Shown here in pieces: positions 1 through 13,886 of a stretch of DNA of 64,000 nucleotides. Numbering within the stretch: the stretch's first letter is position 1; each line of letters opens with the position of its first letter. The position numbers and the translations under genes were made by a program. The stretch is from Phycomyces blakesleeanus NRRL 1555(-) (lineage: Eukaryota > Mucoromycota > Mucoromycetes > Mucorales > Phycomycetaceae), in the NCBI RefSeq assembly GCF_001638985.1, contig NW_017265138.1, positions 744,001 through 808,000 on the forward strand, read 5' to 3'. Under the pieces are notes generated by a model. It worked only from the letters and a program-made list of their open reading frames with translations. It had not been told where the DNA came from and made no database searches.

Positions 1-1398
<1,398 letters not shown>

Positions 1399-1461
1399 GA
1401 TCAATACGAGTCAATTCAATTCAACAACCCAAAAAAAAGTACAAAATGGGAAATTGATTTT

Positions 1462-1527
<66 letters not shown>

Positions 1528-2375
1528 TTCTCTCTGAGCACCAATATCCACTCTGTATCAAAATAAAATTAAAATTTGAATATATACAGTACAATAAAAA
1601 AAAAGACTTAAATAAAGTGACTGTCACTCATCTGGTATAGTGGAGAAGCAGAAAATACAATATAAAATTACAAAGACTACTTCTTTAACTCTCTTTATTG
1701 TTATATATATATATATGGGTAGATAATTATACTTTTTGTCCTATGTGTATTTCTACCTGATCAATTGCAGTCGTATAAATATATGTACAAGATAGATATT
1801 AACCAAATATTATTTATCAATTATTCAACCTGCCGTCATTTTATATTAGATCAAACCTTTTTTTTTTTTTTTGGTTTTTACTTGCTAAAAGATTGACGAC
1901 GAGACTTTTATCTTTAAAAATATTCTTTAAAGCCAAAAGAGGATAAAAGTATTCTAAACTTGGTAAGTGCTCCATGCTGTTAAAAAACCTGTTATTTTTT
2001 CCCAAAATAGGCAAATTGTTTCAAATAGTCGTAGATTTTTTTTTCTATAGTGCAATCTACCTGGGATAATTTGGCCCGTATGCTGTAGAACAGTTATTTT
2101 TGGTTGAAGGACATTGAATTTTTTTTTTCAAAGTGACAAGATTTACCGCTTTCACTGTAGCATTCTTATTATGTATGTTTGTGTGTGTGTGTGTGTGTAT
2201 ATGTATATGTATATGTATATAAGGAATATTGTATGTATACTATATTCTATTAGGATCGTATTATATTACTATTATTATTAAGGGCTGTATCATTTAACCG
2301 GCTCGTACAATCTACGCATTAACAATTGCTTGGAACTTCTCTACTCCTTTAAGGAGAAAAAAGAAGACAAGATAT
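1399..2375. other. Intergenic, AT-rich, microsatellites
   Basis: No gene seen. It is the shared upstream/downstream space of DUS2 and the TMEM184-like gene. It contains a (CT)n tract at about 1463-1540, which reads as an RE-repeat ORF on the minus strand, and a (GT)n followed by (TATATG)n at about 2178-2221. Confidence 0.6.
1463..1540. repeat. (CT)n microsatellite
   Basis: About 78 bp of almost pure CT dinucleotide just upstream of the DUS2 start codon, a polypyrimidine/polypurine tract probably in the 5' UTR or promoter. Confidence 0.95.
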
Positions 2376-4330
2376 CTAGACTTGTCGATAATTGCTTTCT
2401 CTGCCCTTAGGCGGAGGCTGGTACTGATGACTTGGCTCTGGGATCGATGTGTTGTTATATCCAGTATTGTAGGATGGTGCATGTTGCTGGCTCATCGAAT
2501 ACTCTTCATCATGGCGTCCATCGGGCTGCAGAAGATTGGCACCGGGATCTCCGGCAACAAGCTTTTCGCGCTGTTTCCGAGACCGGAGTTCGACCCGCTT
2601 TCTGACCAACTGGTAAGAGTCCTTTCCACAGCCAAACACATTGTACAAGAACTCGGGTATGTATCCAAGATAGGCATCTACAATCGCCACCCAGACACCC
2701 AGTGGCCTTACGTCTTTTTCGAGCTGGTTGGTGAGGTTGTCACGGGGTCCGAAATACTTGACCATCATAAAGGTTACTGCACACATCACCACGCACACGA
2801 TGATGACATAGATGCCGTTCTTGACAGCAGCAGCAGGCCACGCAATTCCGTCACTTGAGGTCTCGCCCGTAGTACCGTGGATAACACCGGCTGTGGTCAG
2901 ACCAGTCAGCAGGATATCACCGCCATAGAAGATGATCATGATCGGTGCCTTTACGCACCAGAACATGCCGTGTGCGCTGATCTGCCCCTTTTTCCACTCA
3001 GCCTCAAATACGGCCAGGTAGGTGAACAGGGCACTGAGGATGATCGAAAGAGAGGTGAAGTTGATGATGACAAGGTAGACGTGTGCGCCATGGAAGTTGT
3101 AGCTGCTGCCACAATAAAATCCCTTTATGGAAGTGAAAATGGACACGAAAGCATCAATAATGGCCCTATTTAGTTGTTTTAATGTACAAACATGGAAATA
3201 TTAATATCATTTAATCATTTGGTGCAGCATTTTAAATAATCACTATACTTTTTTGTTTTGTTTAAAGGATAAAGAGAAGGGGAGGAATATAAAGGAGATA
3301 TAGGCAGCCAGCCAGCCAGCCAGGTAGGTAGGTAGGTAGGTAGGTAGATTTGGGTTTATGTACTTTACCACAACGGATACTGGAATACAAGAATATCTGT
3401 AATAACACGGTAATGAAGACCAAACTTGGATTTTCTATAATAAACAAAAATGTATAGATACAAAGATTAGCTGTTATATATCTATATTCTAATTGCCATA
3501 TGATATTATTCATTATGTAAAGAAGAGAAAAGAAGGTAAACTGCTTACAGATTCACTGTGAATAATGAAAATACTTTGGTGGTCAGCGGTATTTTTGCAC
3601 CGCCTGCTTCATCTCTAAATGGCTTAAGATAGGCCTGGAGACATGCATAGAGATTAAAGACGGCAAATGACTCGAAAAGGGTTGCAAAAAAGGTAATCGT
3701 GGTAGCGTAGTCGTATCTAAGGTAGGATAGCCAGGCTAGGGTAGCATAGAAAGGAGGGTAAAGCAAAACCCGAAGTTTGTGTCTTTGGATATTTGGATCA
3801 CTGTTTTATATAAGAAACAAACAAAAATTATTTGTAAATATAATTATATTATATTATAATATTAATATTATTATTAGTAGTAGTAGTAGTAGTAGTAGTA
3901 GTACGCTTTGCCAAGACAATCCTAATCCTATTTTATTTATAATATAGTAGCTTCTTACTAATAGTTTTTCAAATGCCTTGAGATGACTACAAACGCAGTA
4001 GTCCAGGTAATCAACAGCAAAAGGGCACACACAACCCAGCCTATGACGTGCCAATTTTGCCTATAAAAGAAAAGAAGAAAGCATAGCATTTAATAAAGAT
4101 ATATAGAGAAGGTTGAATACATTTGATATTTACTGTGGGTGGTTCCAAGCGTCAACGAAATGAAATCCTGGAGTGTCTCTACATAATACACATAAATGTC
4201 AATAAATATACAAGTATATCTAATAAATTAAGGATAAATCATTATCACAAAGAGGTACTTACAAACCACCATCAATACGAAGACCTCCAGTATTAGGACA
4301 GGATTCTTCAGCAGTGCTATTAGCCTCCAT
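2376..4330 (-). CDS. TMEM184/organic solute transporter Ost-alpha family membrane protein (DUF300)
   Basis: A six-exon gene: 4263-4330, 4134-4178, 3959-4060, 3549-3800, 3369-3434 and 2376-3165. These sum to 1,323 nt, or 440 residues. The N-terminus MEANSTAEESCPNTGG has an N-glycosylation sequon. Hydrophobic segments follow, including HVIGWVVCALLLLITWTTAF, the family-typical region around YATTITFFATLFESFAVFNL, the loop with FGLHYRVITDILVFQYPLW, and further helices in the last exon. The cytosolic tail is rich in Q, P, Y and S. Fungal and animal relatives are seven-pass proteins of vacuole, endosome or plasma membrane; transport of organic solutes is shown only for some. No substrate can be read from the sequence. 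The transcript start probably lies near the octamer repeat upstream. Confidence 0.88.
3305..3348. repeat. (GCCA)n-(GGTA)n compound microsatellite
   Basis: Tetranucleotide arrays of GCCA followed by GGTA lie in the intron between exons 5 and 6 of the TMEM184-like gene. Confidence 0.9.
3880..3904. repeat. (AGT)n microsatellite
   Basis: About eight AGT trinucleotides inside an intron of the TMEM184-like gene. Confidence 0.9.
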
Positions 4331-4344
4331 AAATAATTATACAA

Positions 4345-4396
4345 AGAATACAAGCGAACAAGCGAACAAGCGAACAAGCGAACAAGCGAACAAGCA
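4345..4396. repeat. Octamer tandem repeat (GAACAAGC)n
   Basis: About six copies of an 8-bp unit immediately upstream of the minus-strand start codon at 4330, so within the 5' UTR or core promoter of the TMEM184-like gene. Confidence 0.92.
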
Positions 4397-4596
4397 AAAA
4401 AAAAAACAAATAAAAAAAGGTACAAAAGAAGAAATAAATCTTTAGCCACAGTTTGTATTCTTGTATTCTTAAACAAAAAAAAATTAAAAAAAAAAAACTA
4501 TAATTATAATTATTATAATAATTTAAAGTACCACTCAGTGTAACACACGGTTCAAGATATGGGCTGTTTTTGACTGAGTTTTGTGTTTGCCGTCAA

Positions 4597-5553
4597 TTTA
4601 GGGGGATCTTACGGACAGCATGGTAGGGCAGCCTGGAGAGTATGAAAGTATGCAACGTCACTAATAATTAGTGTTTTATGGTTATAGTTTTTTTTTGTTG
4701 AGGCACGACGTTTCTATCTAACCAGACTAATTCATTATGGCTACATGTCCAGGACCAAGCGTCCTTCTCTAATCCTTCAGGGCAAAATGGTGTGTCCCAA
4801 ACAATAATATATTCATTGTATGCATTAGATTTACTACCTTGTCCACACACGTTGTGTTCATTAATCTCTCCCCAGGCACCTAGCTCCCATTATTTTAAGA
4901 GCCAAAATCTGTATTTGGGCAACTTGATAATAAAATACTGTATATTCGATTAGTAGCCCTGAATCTGGACTTGCGAATAATAAAAATAATAATAATAATC
5001 AATCACAAATATACTATATCAGTAGCCAGTTAATGCAGAATATTATAAGAAGTTTTCATCAAACTGTGAAGCAATCTTGTTGAATATTTCACTATTTATT
5101 GGCCTTACGCATATCGTGTTTTTGTCTCTCTTTCACCTAATGTTCCCAGAGTCTGACAGTACCAAGTGGTAAGTAATCTCAATCTACTCTTTTTCGCAAA
5201 GTGCAAAAGAAAATCTTTATGAATATTTTGTATTCTGGCTGGTATTAACTATTATAATGTGATGGATTTTTAGGGACCAGATAAAGTTATCCCATGCCGG
5301 CAAAAAGATAACGATTTGTGGTCCGGTAGAATCAAAAAGTCGCCCCCCTAAAATTAGCATCCAGACTGTCCAGACTGTCCGTAAGGTCCCACTTTATTTT
5401 TGGATCAATCAACATCATTGTTGAACGCACAATTTTTTGCACGACATTAAACTCAAAACCAGCGACTTTACTTTCTGAAGTGACTGTATATATATTTATA
5501 TATATATTTGTTCTTCTTCCATGTAACTTATTTTCATCTATTCGTCCTTTCAA
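4597..5553 (-). pseudogene. Possible decayed DNA-transposon relic
   Basis: Two coding-looking minus-strand islands lie here. One (4668-4850) carries NEYIIVWDTPFCPEGLEKD and a following CSHNELVWLDRNVV-like segment; the other (about 5340-5470) ends with KIKWDLTDSLDSLDANF. The word TTACGGACAG occurs at about 4609-4618. On the opposite strand (about 5377-5386) it recurs, followed inward by CTGGACAG repeats, so the interval is bounded by short inverted motifs. This composition suggests a degraded Tc1/mariner-like or similar element, but I see no intact DDE triad, clear terminal repeats or target duplication. The frames are interrupted. This is a weak call. Confidence 0.3.
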
Positions 5554-7242
5554 TAAGCCCCATTAGCCAATCAATTGATCACTAATAGAATCTATATATA
5601 TATATATACACATTGACATTCGTAAAACCAATAAAAAAAGATATTTATTAGAGCTGAGTAAGGATGACATAAAGAATTAAAAGTTTATATATAACACAAA
5701 TATATGCTTGGCAATATTAATACATACTTATATATATATTGCCAAGTAAAACTAAAGAAAATAATAATCATACAGATATTAAAAAAAATTAACCATGGTT
5801 ACCGTTAAATATAGTGCATTTGAAACAGCTATTTTCCTTGTGTAATACCGAAATAAATAAATATTTATGTAGGATATACAACCATGTGTATTTATATGCT
5901 TGTAAGTGTGCATATGTATTGCATATATAAATATCTATACTCATAGAGAGAAAGGTCAAGAAAGACCGTTTGCTAAGCAAGAAGATCGATTGTAATCAAC
6001 AAGACCGCAACAATGACAATGCTTAATTTTTGATATACGAGTATATTCTCCCATACATAGAGAAAGGAGTGATTCAAGTAAAGTAAAGTAAGAAAAATTG
6101 AAATTATAAATAAATCTCCCCCAACCCCCTTTGAAATCACCTCATACTTCTTTTCACAGGCACAAACTTGCCTACCGCTATTACTATTGTTAACAGTATT
6201 AGATATAAAAGAAGTGGAAGAAGAAACAGCATAATCCAAGCTAAACAATATATATAGCTCGGTATTATATGAATGCACAGACCATTCTATTTTTACCATT
6301 TTGTTTCGGTACACTTCTCTTGCCTTAAATGCAAGATGACCTATTTGTTCACAAAGATACACAATAATCAATACTCTTACAGTAAGTTCTCCTTGTTTTA
6401 AACACAACCCCCTTTACTCAAAATATCTATATTTTGGTAAATCAAAACTATTGATCTAATTCTTTGTATAGTTCTGTTTATAAAGAAAAATAGTTATTGG
6501 GAAAATTGTAGCTTGAAGCTGTTAATATATTTAAATATATTCTAAAGTGAAAATGATCAAGATTTATGGCAAATCAGGCTAATTGAAATCAAACTAGCAA
6601 AATCATTGGTGTGGTGTCATATAGATACGTACAAAGTAAAGAGCATACATCTTATTTATAGACAATAGGCCGTGTCTCTGGCCTTTCTTTTGTACTTGAT
6701 ACTTAACCCACCTTTTTTTTTCCTATATACAAAATAAAGATAAAAGATGGTTAGAAATAAAAAACGAAAACAAGTGTTCGAGTTTGTTAGTTTTGTATAT
6801 GACTTTCAAAAACGTAGTCTCTAAGACTACAAAATACACTCAAATACATTTATGGCAAATTTGTAACCAAATTAATGCTGACATGTGTAAATGTGGAAGT
6901 TAAAAAAATAAAAACAAATACAAAGAACTACATATACATACAAAAAGAAACGTCCCTCTCTTTCATTTCATTTTATTAGTGCGCAAGTCTTTTATATAAA
7001 CAATATATATCTCAAAATTTTGTTTCGAAATTTAACGCTGTGGAAGCTTTATACAACTTTATTAAGGAAATAACATAAAATAATGTAAAATAAGATTTTT
7101 ACAAGCCACCAGAATTTGGATACTCAGGAACAGTTTCAAATCGGGAATTGATAATGCACAGATATGGCTTATTTAATCCAGAGTTTGTCTTTCTTCTTGT
7201 TCTTCTTGCTCTTCTACTACTACTACCACTGCTACTACCAGC

Positions 7243-9212
7243 ATGCTGTCATATTTGCAAAGATCTACAACCGTAAAATTCTCTCATAATTCAGACCCTG
7301 TAAAGATTCCCTTGAACACGTCCGAAAAGACATCCTTGCCACTCGACGAGTTTATTGCCCAAACATGTCCTTCGTTGATTGGACCGCAGGCCACCTACAC
7401 ACCCACACCATATCTCTTCAATGGTCACCTTCAAACTGGATATTCTGCCAACTACAACAAGCTGGATCCTCATACCCTGTTTTATGAAAGGTAAGCAAGT
7501 CTTCACACACACACGCATATATAAATGCATAAATGCATAATTGTATTTGTACATGTGTCTATACAGGTATCTATTCATTCTAAATATATATATATATGCT
7601 ATTTGTAGAGAGTTATTAAAGATGCCAGACGGTGGTCAAGTATCGCTTGATTGGACTCTTCCGTTGGATAAACGGCCTCTGGGAGACACTCCGACTCTTG
7701 TGTGCCTTCATGGTTTAACTGGAGGAAGTCATGAATCTTACATTCGTGGAGTTTTGGAATTAGTAAGGAGATAAACAAATTTACACACACACATACATAC
7801 ATATCTATACATATATAGATGTGTATAGATACACAAGCAGATAGACAGACAAACAGACAAACCCTATCTACAGTTATACACATTAATCAACCTTATTTTA
7901 ATTTGTTTATTTTTGATATCCTGATAATAATTTTCACATATTAAATATTCTTTTATTAGATTACTAGCCCACCATTCAATTACCGAGGTGTCGTACTAAA
8001 TGCCCGTGGATGTGGAAACACAGAAATCACCACACCTCGACTATTTAATGCTGCTTACACAGATGACATCCGAGAAGTCGTCAAGCACATCCAGTCAAAG
8101 CTAGCTCCAGGAACGCCCTTGATTGCCATTGGGTTCTCGCTTGGCGCTAACATTCTAGTAAAGGTAGAAAATGATAGTGGAATATTTACATTGCCATTAC
8201 ACTCTAATTGAATTGAATTGAATTGAATTGAGTGAAACTAATATACGCTTTGTATTTATATAATTTTTAGTACCTCGGTGAAGAAGGTGAAAAGGCCCCT
8301 TTCAAGGCAGCCCTTTCAATTGGAAATCCATTTGACTTGTTAAAGTATGTGTAACTTAACTTTTCTTTTTATCTTTATCTAGTATAATGTATCTATATAG
8401 TTTTTATAAAGAAAGTTCTTCTTTAAAGGTCTATATAAAAAATAAGAAAATAAATCTTAATATTCTTTTTTTTTAGCGCAAATATGGCAATGATACGAGG
8501 TCCGTTTACTAGTCGCGTGTACGATCCTCATATGGCTGCCAATTTGAGAGGAATTTTTGCAAAGTAAGTAAATGGAGTAAGATATATTTCTGGCGAGAAG
8601 AATGGCCTGTTTCTGCCAAATATTACTCTTACTAACAACCAGTCAACCAATTGATTTATTTTGGCAGGCATATAGAAATCATGTCACAGAACAAGGACAT
8701 TGATCCTGAAAAGGTTATCAATTCTGTAACCATCCGAGAGTTTGATGAAACTTGTACGCGTCGAGTAGCTGGATACTCTACCGTCCTCAACTATTACCGC
8801 GACGGAAGCTCGTGCCGCTTTGTAGAGCACGTCCGAATTCCACTCTTGTGTATAAACGCAATGGACGATCCTGTGGCTGTATCAGAGTGCATTCCGTACG
8901 ATGAAATTACAATCAATCCTTACGTTGTGTTGGCTACAACAGACTACGGTGGTCATCTAGGCTGGTTTGAATACTCTTGGAAGCCAACTCGCTGGATCAA
9001 TAAGCCTATCGCCGAGTTTATTGTAGCAATGTTCCAAGTAAGTTTACCCTACCATATATATATATATATATAAAAGATACCAAGAAAAAAAAATACTTGC
9101 TTGCTTATATTTGTTTTTGTTTAATTAGGTCCATGATATCCGTACGCCCGAATTTAAAAAGACGCTTGATCCTAAGGCTGTTGATGCTGCTGTTGATAAT
9201 TTCAATTCATAA
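7243..9212 (+). CDS. Alpha/beta hydrolase of the YheT/EMB8/ABHD1-3 family
   Basis: Seven exons (7243-7490, 7609-7762, 7960-8163, 8271-8344, 8477-8563, 8668-9037, 9129-9212) give 1,221 nt, or 406 residues, the usual family length. The family signature PTPYLFNGHLQTGY lies near residue 50 and LVCLHGLTGGSHESY carries the oxyanion region. The nucleophile elbow is GFSLGANILV (Ser), the acid is in INAMDDPV (Asp) and the histidine is in DYGGHLGWFE, so the triad is complete. Yeast relatives EHT1, EEB1 and YMR210W are acyl-CoA:alcohol acyltransferases or esterases and monoacylglycerol lipases; which activity applies here cannot be told. A short (AATTG)n array sits in the third intron. The gene converges with MCM7, leaving only 282 bp between stop codons. 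Confidence 0.93.
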
Positions 9213-9494
9213 TACATAGTAGATATTTCAACCAAAAGTGAAATTCTACAAACACATACACACATATATATACATATTCAGATATTAAAATATATAAGCA
9301 TATAAGCATATATCTATTGACTTCATTCCATAAATGTATTTTTGTTTTATTTTATCTTGTTTTTATCTACAGAAGAACAAAAATACGTCAAGGAATAAGA
9401 ATAAATGCAATGAGAATATAAAGTAAAGAGAAGTAAAGAAAGAAAGGAGAAAAAAATAAGATTAAGAGGCAATAGATTCTTTTGTTTTGCTTTT

Positions 9495-12196
9495 TTAATG
9501 GACCAAAGAAAGGTAGGTACGGGCAGCATTAACGTGCCAGACATTGAGGTCCATATAAGTCTTGATGGTTTCCTCGAGCTGTCCCTCAGTGTATCCCTTG
9601 TTGGTAACATGTTCTCTAATTTCAGACAAGCTAAGGACATCGCCTTGCTGATCGCGCAATTCACGGATGATCTTGAGAATGCTGCTGGCAGGAGTACGGT
9701 CCTGGCGCTGGCCGTGCCCATTGCCCTGAGCCTCGGCAAGTGACGACTTGCTGACATCGAGTAGACGCAGAGCTTCGTCGACATCTGGAGTCTCGACCAA
9801 TGATGAACAACGGATACGGGCAATAGCCTGGGCCATACGGATGATACCCAAGAGAGTACGTGCAGAGGCATATGTGAACTGCTGCTGGCGGGCCTCATCA
9901 AGCTTGTATTGGTTACGGAGGTTGACATACGCATTAGTCACATACACCGACACTTCCTGGGTGAGGACAGGAGTGAGACGACGGACTGATGCAACGTAGT
10001 GGCGAATGATGTTAGGTTCAAGCACATCAAAGTCAAGTGAAGGATGCTTGTTGTGTGTGTGGACGTAGGTCACATGCTCGGCCAACATGCGATCCATTTC
10101 ATCAGAGGGCTTGTCAAGCATCAGATAGAGAATATCGAAACGAGACAAAAGGGCAGCAGGCAAGTTAATGTTCTGTGTGGGCGAGATGCGAGTGTTATAG
10201 CGTCCGTACAGAGGGTTTGCAGCAGCAAGAATTGATGCACGTGCATTAAGAGTGGTGTTGATACCAGCCTTGGAAATAGAGATCGTCTGCTGTTCCATGA
10301 CTTCGTGGATAGCTGTACGATCCGATTCGTCCATCTTGTCAAACTCATCAATACAGCAGATACCATTATCAGCCAAGACCAGTGCACCACCTTCAAGAAC
10401 CATTTCATCTGTGACAGGATCACGCATAACTGCGGCTGTCAAACCTACACCTGAAGAACCACGACCGGTGGTGTACACACCACGCGGTGCGACCTTGCTG
10501 ATAAACTTCAGCAGCTGAGATTTGGCCACACCAGGATCACCCATCAAGCACACATTGATATCACCACGGATCTTCATACCATCACCAATAACCTTTGTCA
10601 CACCACCAACCAACAACAAAAGCAAAGTCTTCTTGACATCTTCGTGACCGTAGATTTCGGGTGCAATACTACGGGCCAGATGGCTGTAAATGTTGGGGTT
10701 GCGCTGCAGACTTTCGACCTTTGCCGCTTCTGCTGGAGTCAATTCGATCTGGTCGTACTGCTTCTTCAGTTTGTGGACATATTGTGTTTCCAGATAAGTA
10801 TCTGTCATCAAGCCGGCTCTGATGGCTTTGAATCCAGTGTAAGGTAAGGGCAAGAAGATACCCGAAACACTGCACACATCACCGGGTGTCAGCATACGAC
10901 AACGCGAACCATAAAGGTTTACAGTCATGCTTCTAGGGATGTGACCGACAGGAACTTGGTCTGTCTTTTTATTTTTTTAGTTTCATATCCATACATACAA
11001 TACAACAACAAGAAAACCGAAAGAAACGTTAAGTACAGACAATTGGGCGAATAAACACAAATAAATACAACACCACATACCAATTCTTGCAACTTGACTT
11101 CCTGGAAAGCAAGGAACTTAGAAGCTCTAGTTTGCATGTAAAGCTTTCCCTTTAAGTTGTTGCTCTTGCACTCTTCAGAAGGACATTCGGTGAGAGGAGT
11201 GAATTGGCGCTGGGTGATTTCCTGGAAGATTTCGTGACCGCAGGAATCACAGCTGTAGGTGTTGACTTGCAAGAATGGTTTTACGTCCGACACACGTGTG
11301 ATGATACCGCGCACTGTGACCAAATGACCCAAAGCCATACCCTTGACTTGACGTACAGCCAATGCGGGATCTGAAGCCAAGGGCTTGATATAAACTTCGT
11401 AGCGACGAGTCAAGGCAGGAGGGAACTGAGTAGTGGTATCATTAAGGCTGTGTCCGTCACGATTGCGTCGCTGGTTGATGATGACGTCCAGGACAGAGTC
11501 CTTGTAGGACATTTCGACTGCGTTTGGTGTCAAGGTTGTGAGAATAGTATCGATAACAGTGCTGAGAATATCAATATAATGTCTGGTGTTACGGATGATA
11601 TTAGCTACGGTGCGCGTCTTGGAATCTTCAAACTTGATTAATTATTGATTTTTTTGTAAAAATAAATTAGAAAAATTGGTTAGGAATATAATCATATTGT
11701 CGTTGATAAGTCGTAGACCACAAAAGAGGTGTAATTAATGTAAAAAAAAAAAGAGAAAATAAATTATAATCACAATGTCTTGAATTACTTACGACAGCAA
11801 GGTCATCTAGTTCAATGGTAACGACAGTTTCTTTGCGATCGGCGACGGCTTGCTGTGATAATATTATTGGACCAGTTTAGTTTTCTTCTTATTCTTCTTC
11901 AGTTTTATTTTTTTTATTTTATGCTTTGAAATGTTAGAATAATAAAATCAGGGGTCTTATATTACCAAAATGCCCATGTATTTGGGACGTTGTTCATCCA
12001 TCTCCATCGCGTGTCCAGCTTGGGTAGACTTGCCTTGGAAGTTCTCAAGGAAGTTCTGAAGGCTTACTATGGTAATTTTGTTTGGGTTTAGTTTAGCGCC
12101 AAAGAAGTATTTAATAAATAGCCAAAAAAAATAAAGCTTGTTACCTTTCTCTTCGTCATAATTGACGCCAGTGTTGACAGGCAAAAGGGCAGCCAT
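9495..12196 (-). CDS. MCM7: DNA replication licensing factor MCM7
   Basis: A subunit of the MCM2-7 replicative helicase, acting in the nucleus in pre-replication complexes. Five exons (12145-12196, 11966-12066, 11793-11852, 11081-11632, 9495-10964) sum to 2,235 nt, or 744 residues. The N-terminal OB region has a zinc finger (CDSCG followed by a C-x4-C pair in CPSEEC). Next is [14 protein letters not shown], then the AAA+ core with Walker A ([12 protein letters not shown]), Walker B (CIDEFDKM) and arginine-finger SRFD. After this finger comes the MCM7-specific [14 protein letters not shown], which separates it from the other MCM paralogues. A winged-helix C-terminus ends in LSLVH. The start at 12196 is the only ATG that keeps the short first exon in frame. 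No ACGCGT box was seen immediately upstream. Confidence 0.97.
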
Positions 12197-13886
12197 TACA
12201 AGAAAAGTAAAATTTTCGATAAAGAGAGGGAGAAATTCCCAAAAAAATAATTCAAAGGGCAAGGTTTATTGGCGGGGATTAAAGTCGATGAGAAAGATGT
12301 CACGCCTCTCAGGTTTTTTTTTCTTCTTCTTCTACTTTCCTACCGTACAGACTTCAGGTGTATTTGACTTACACACCTTGTTTCTTGTGTTTCAACAATA
12401 TAACCTTTTTGATCCAATTAATCTTCCATATAGTTCTTTAGTATGTATTTATATATACATAGCAAGTCTTTTGATAATAAGAATATTACACACACAATAC
12501 AAAGTAATACCAAAAAAAGGTTCTGCCAAGATATCTACTGTGTGTCCTGTTTGTTTGAACCTGTCACTAGTTTATACACATATGGGCCTTTAAAAAATAA
12601 ATACACCACTTGAACAGGGCGATTTTCAAGCTTGCAAATACTAGATGAACCAGTCTTTTCTTTGGTATTCTTTGATCTAGTAAATCAAATCCTGTATAAT
12701 TAATAAGCCGGTGTGAAAACCTAGAAGGAATTGTTAAAAAAAATTGTGCACACAGGACAATTTCCTATTTATAAATATTACGGATGCTGAACATGTAGAG
12801 TAAAAAAAATATATAGATCTTTATCATGACGACTAGTAAGCTTAATATTTTGAGAGTAGAGCAGGTTTTAACTATATTTTGGGCTACATATGTAGAATAT
12901 GCAGGCTAATGATAATAGCAACATACTATACATTTTGAGTTTTGAGCTGTGTGTGTGTGTGTGTGTACTTCTTTGATCAAAGTAGTACTTTGTTATCCTA
13001 CATTTCATTCTAGTTATTTTACTCTTTATAGTATTTATTTTCTCACTTAAATAACAATATAAAAAAAAATTTAAGGTAAAACTAATTAATACAATGATTG
13101 GCTCAAAATTAAGCTTGAAAATTTGGTTCATTATTACAAGTGAAAAAATAAAGAAAAAGAATTAACAAAATCTATTCAGTATTCTGCTTCCATTCTTTCT
13201 TTATTTTCTTTTTGGTTTCCTGAAATAAACTCATGTAGAGGAGTTTGGGATGGTCAGAATTATTTCCTAAAATGGGCAATACCGACTACGTCTACACACA
13301 CTTCCTTTAAAACACATTTGATATTGTATTATAATCTATTATTGAGAACAGTAATGAATTGATTTTTAACTCATACAAAAAAGATAAACAAAAGAAGATA
13401 AATATGTCTATATAGTTTCTCCAGCCTTAGAACCTGTTAATTTGACATCTGACATAGATTTGAATACAGACATATACTCATTTATCCGAAAAAGGATAGT
13501 TACATCTATAATTTTCAAAAATAAAATAAAAAAATAGTCTTTTGTGTCAGCCACGCTTGGAGGCTTAAAGCCATAGCGTTAAACAATTGCAATTGAGTTT
13601 TGATTCGACTCGCAATTTGACGTATGGGAGGCTTTGCCAAGTCTGTAAGAGAAAAGGTATCTCTCTTTATAAGTTGTCGGAGCGATGTTTATTTTGGGAT
13701 AGGTGGCTTTGATGGCACACTGACTTGGCAAAAACCAGCAGTCTTTCCCCTTTTTTGGTCACACATAAGAATAAAGAATTTAAAAGGTCGCCGTACCTCA
13801 GCCATTTCCCACCTTTCTTGTCTCTTTCTCTCTTGTTCTCTTTCCCATCCTCGCCTTTGCTTTCTTGAGATTGAACTTGAACAACC
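12197..13886. other. Shared upstream region between MCM7 and chitin synthase
   Basis: Divergent intergenic DNA of 1.7 kb, AT-rich, with a (GT)n tract at about 12948-12966 and pyrimidine-rich sequence just before the chitin synthase ATG. I see no supported gene. The open frames here are low in complexity. Confidence 0.6.

Larger units (their letters stand above)
4331..7242. other. Long AT-rich intergenic region without a convincing gene
   Basis: Apart from the possible transposon relic at 4597-5553 I see only AT-rich DNA, TATATA tracts and weak open frames. The longest is a minus-strand frame of about 144 codons at 5973-6407. It is hydrophobic in patches, with no recognisable motif and no clear splice partners, so I do not call it a gene. 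Confidence 0.5.

Noticed and set aside
1421..1627. Minus frame with RERERE repeats
   Set aside because: Translation of the (CT)n microsatellite.
2382..3173. Plus-strand frames antisense to the TMEM184-like gene (158 and 98 codons)
   Set aside because: The minus strand carries the multi-exon family protein with correct splice sites; the plus frames have no motif.
3305..3348. Tandem arrays as CRISPR or satellite
   Set aside because: Uninterrupted short tandem units without spacers; simple microsatellites in a eukaryotic intron.
5973..6407. 144-codon minus frame as a gene
   Set aside because: No motif, AT-driven composition and no supporting splice structure or neighbours.
9347..10847. Several frames on both strands over the MCM7 exon
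   Set aside because: Overlap the strongly conserved MCM7 reading frame and are its shadows.
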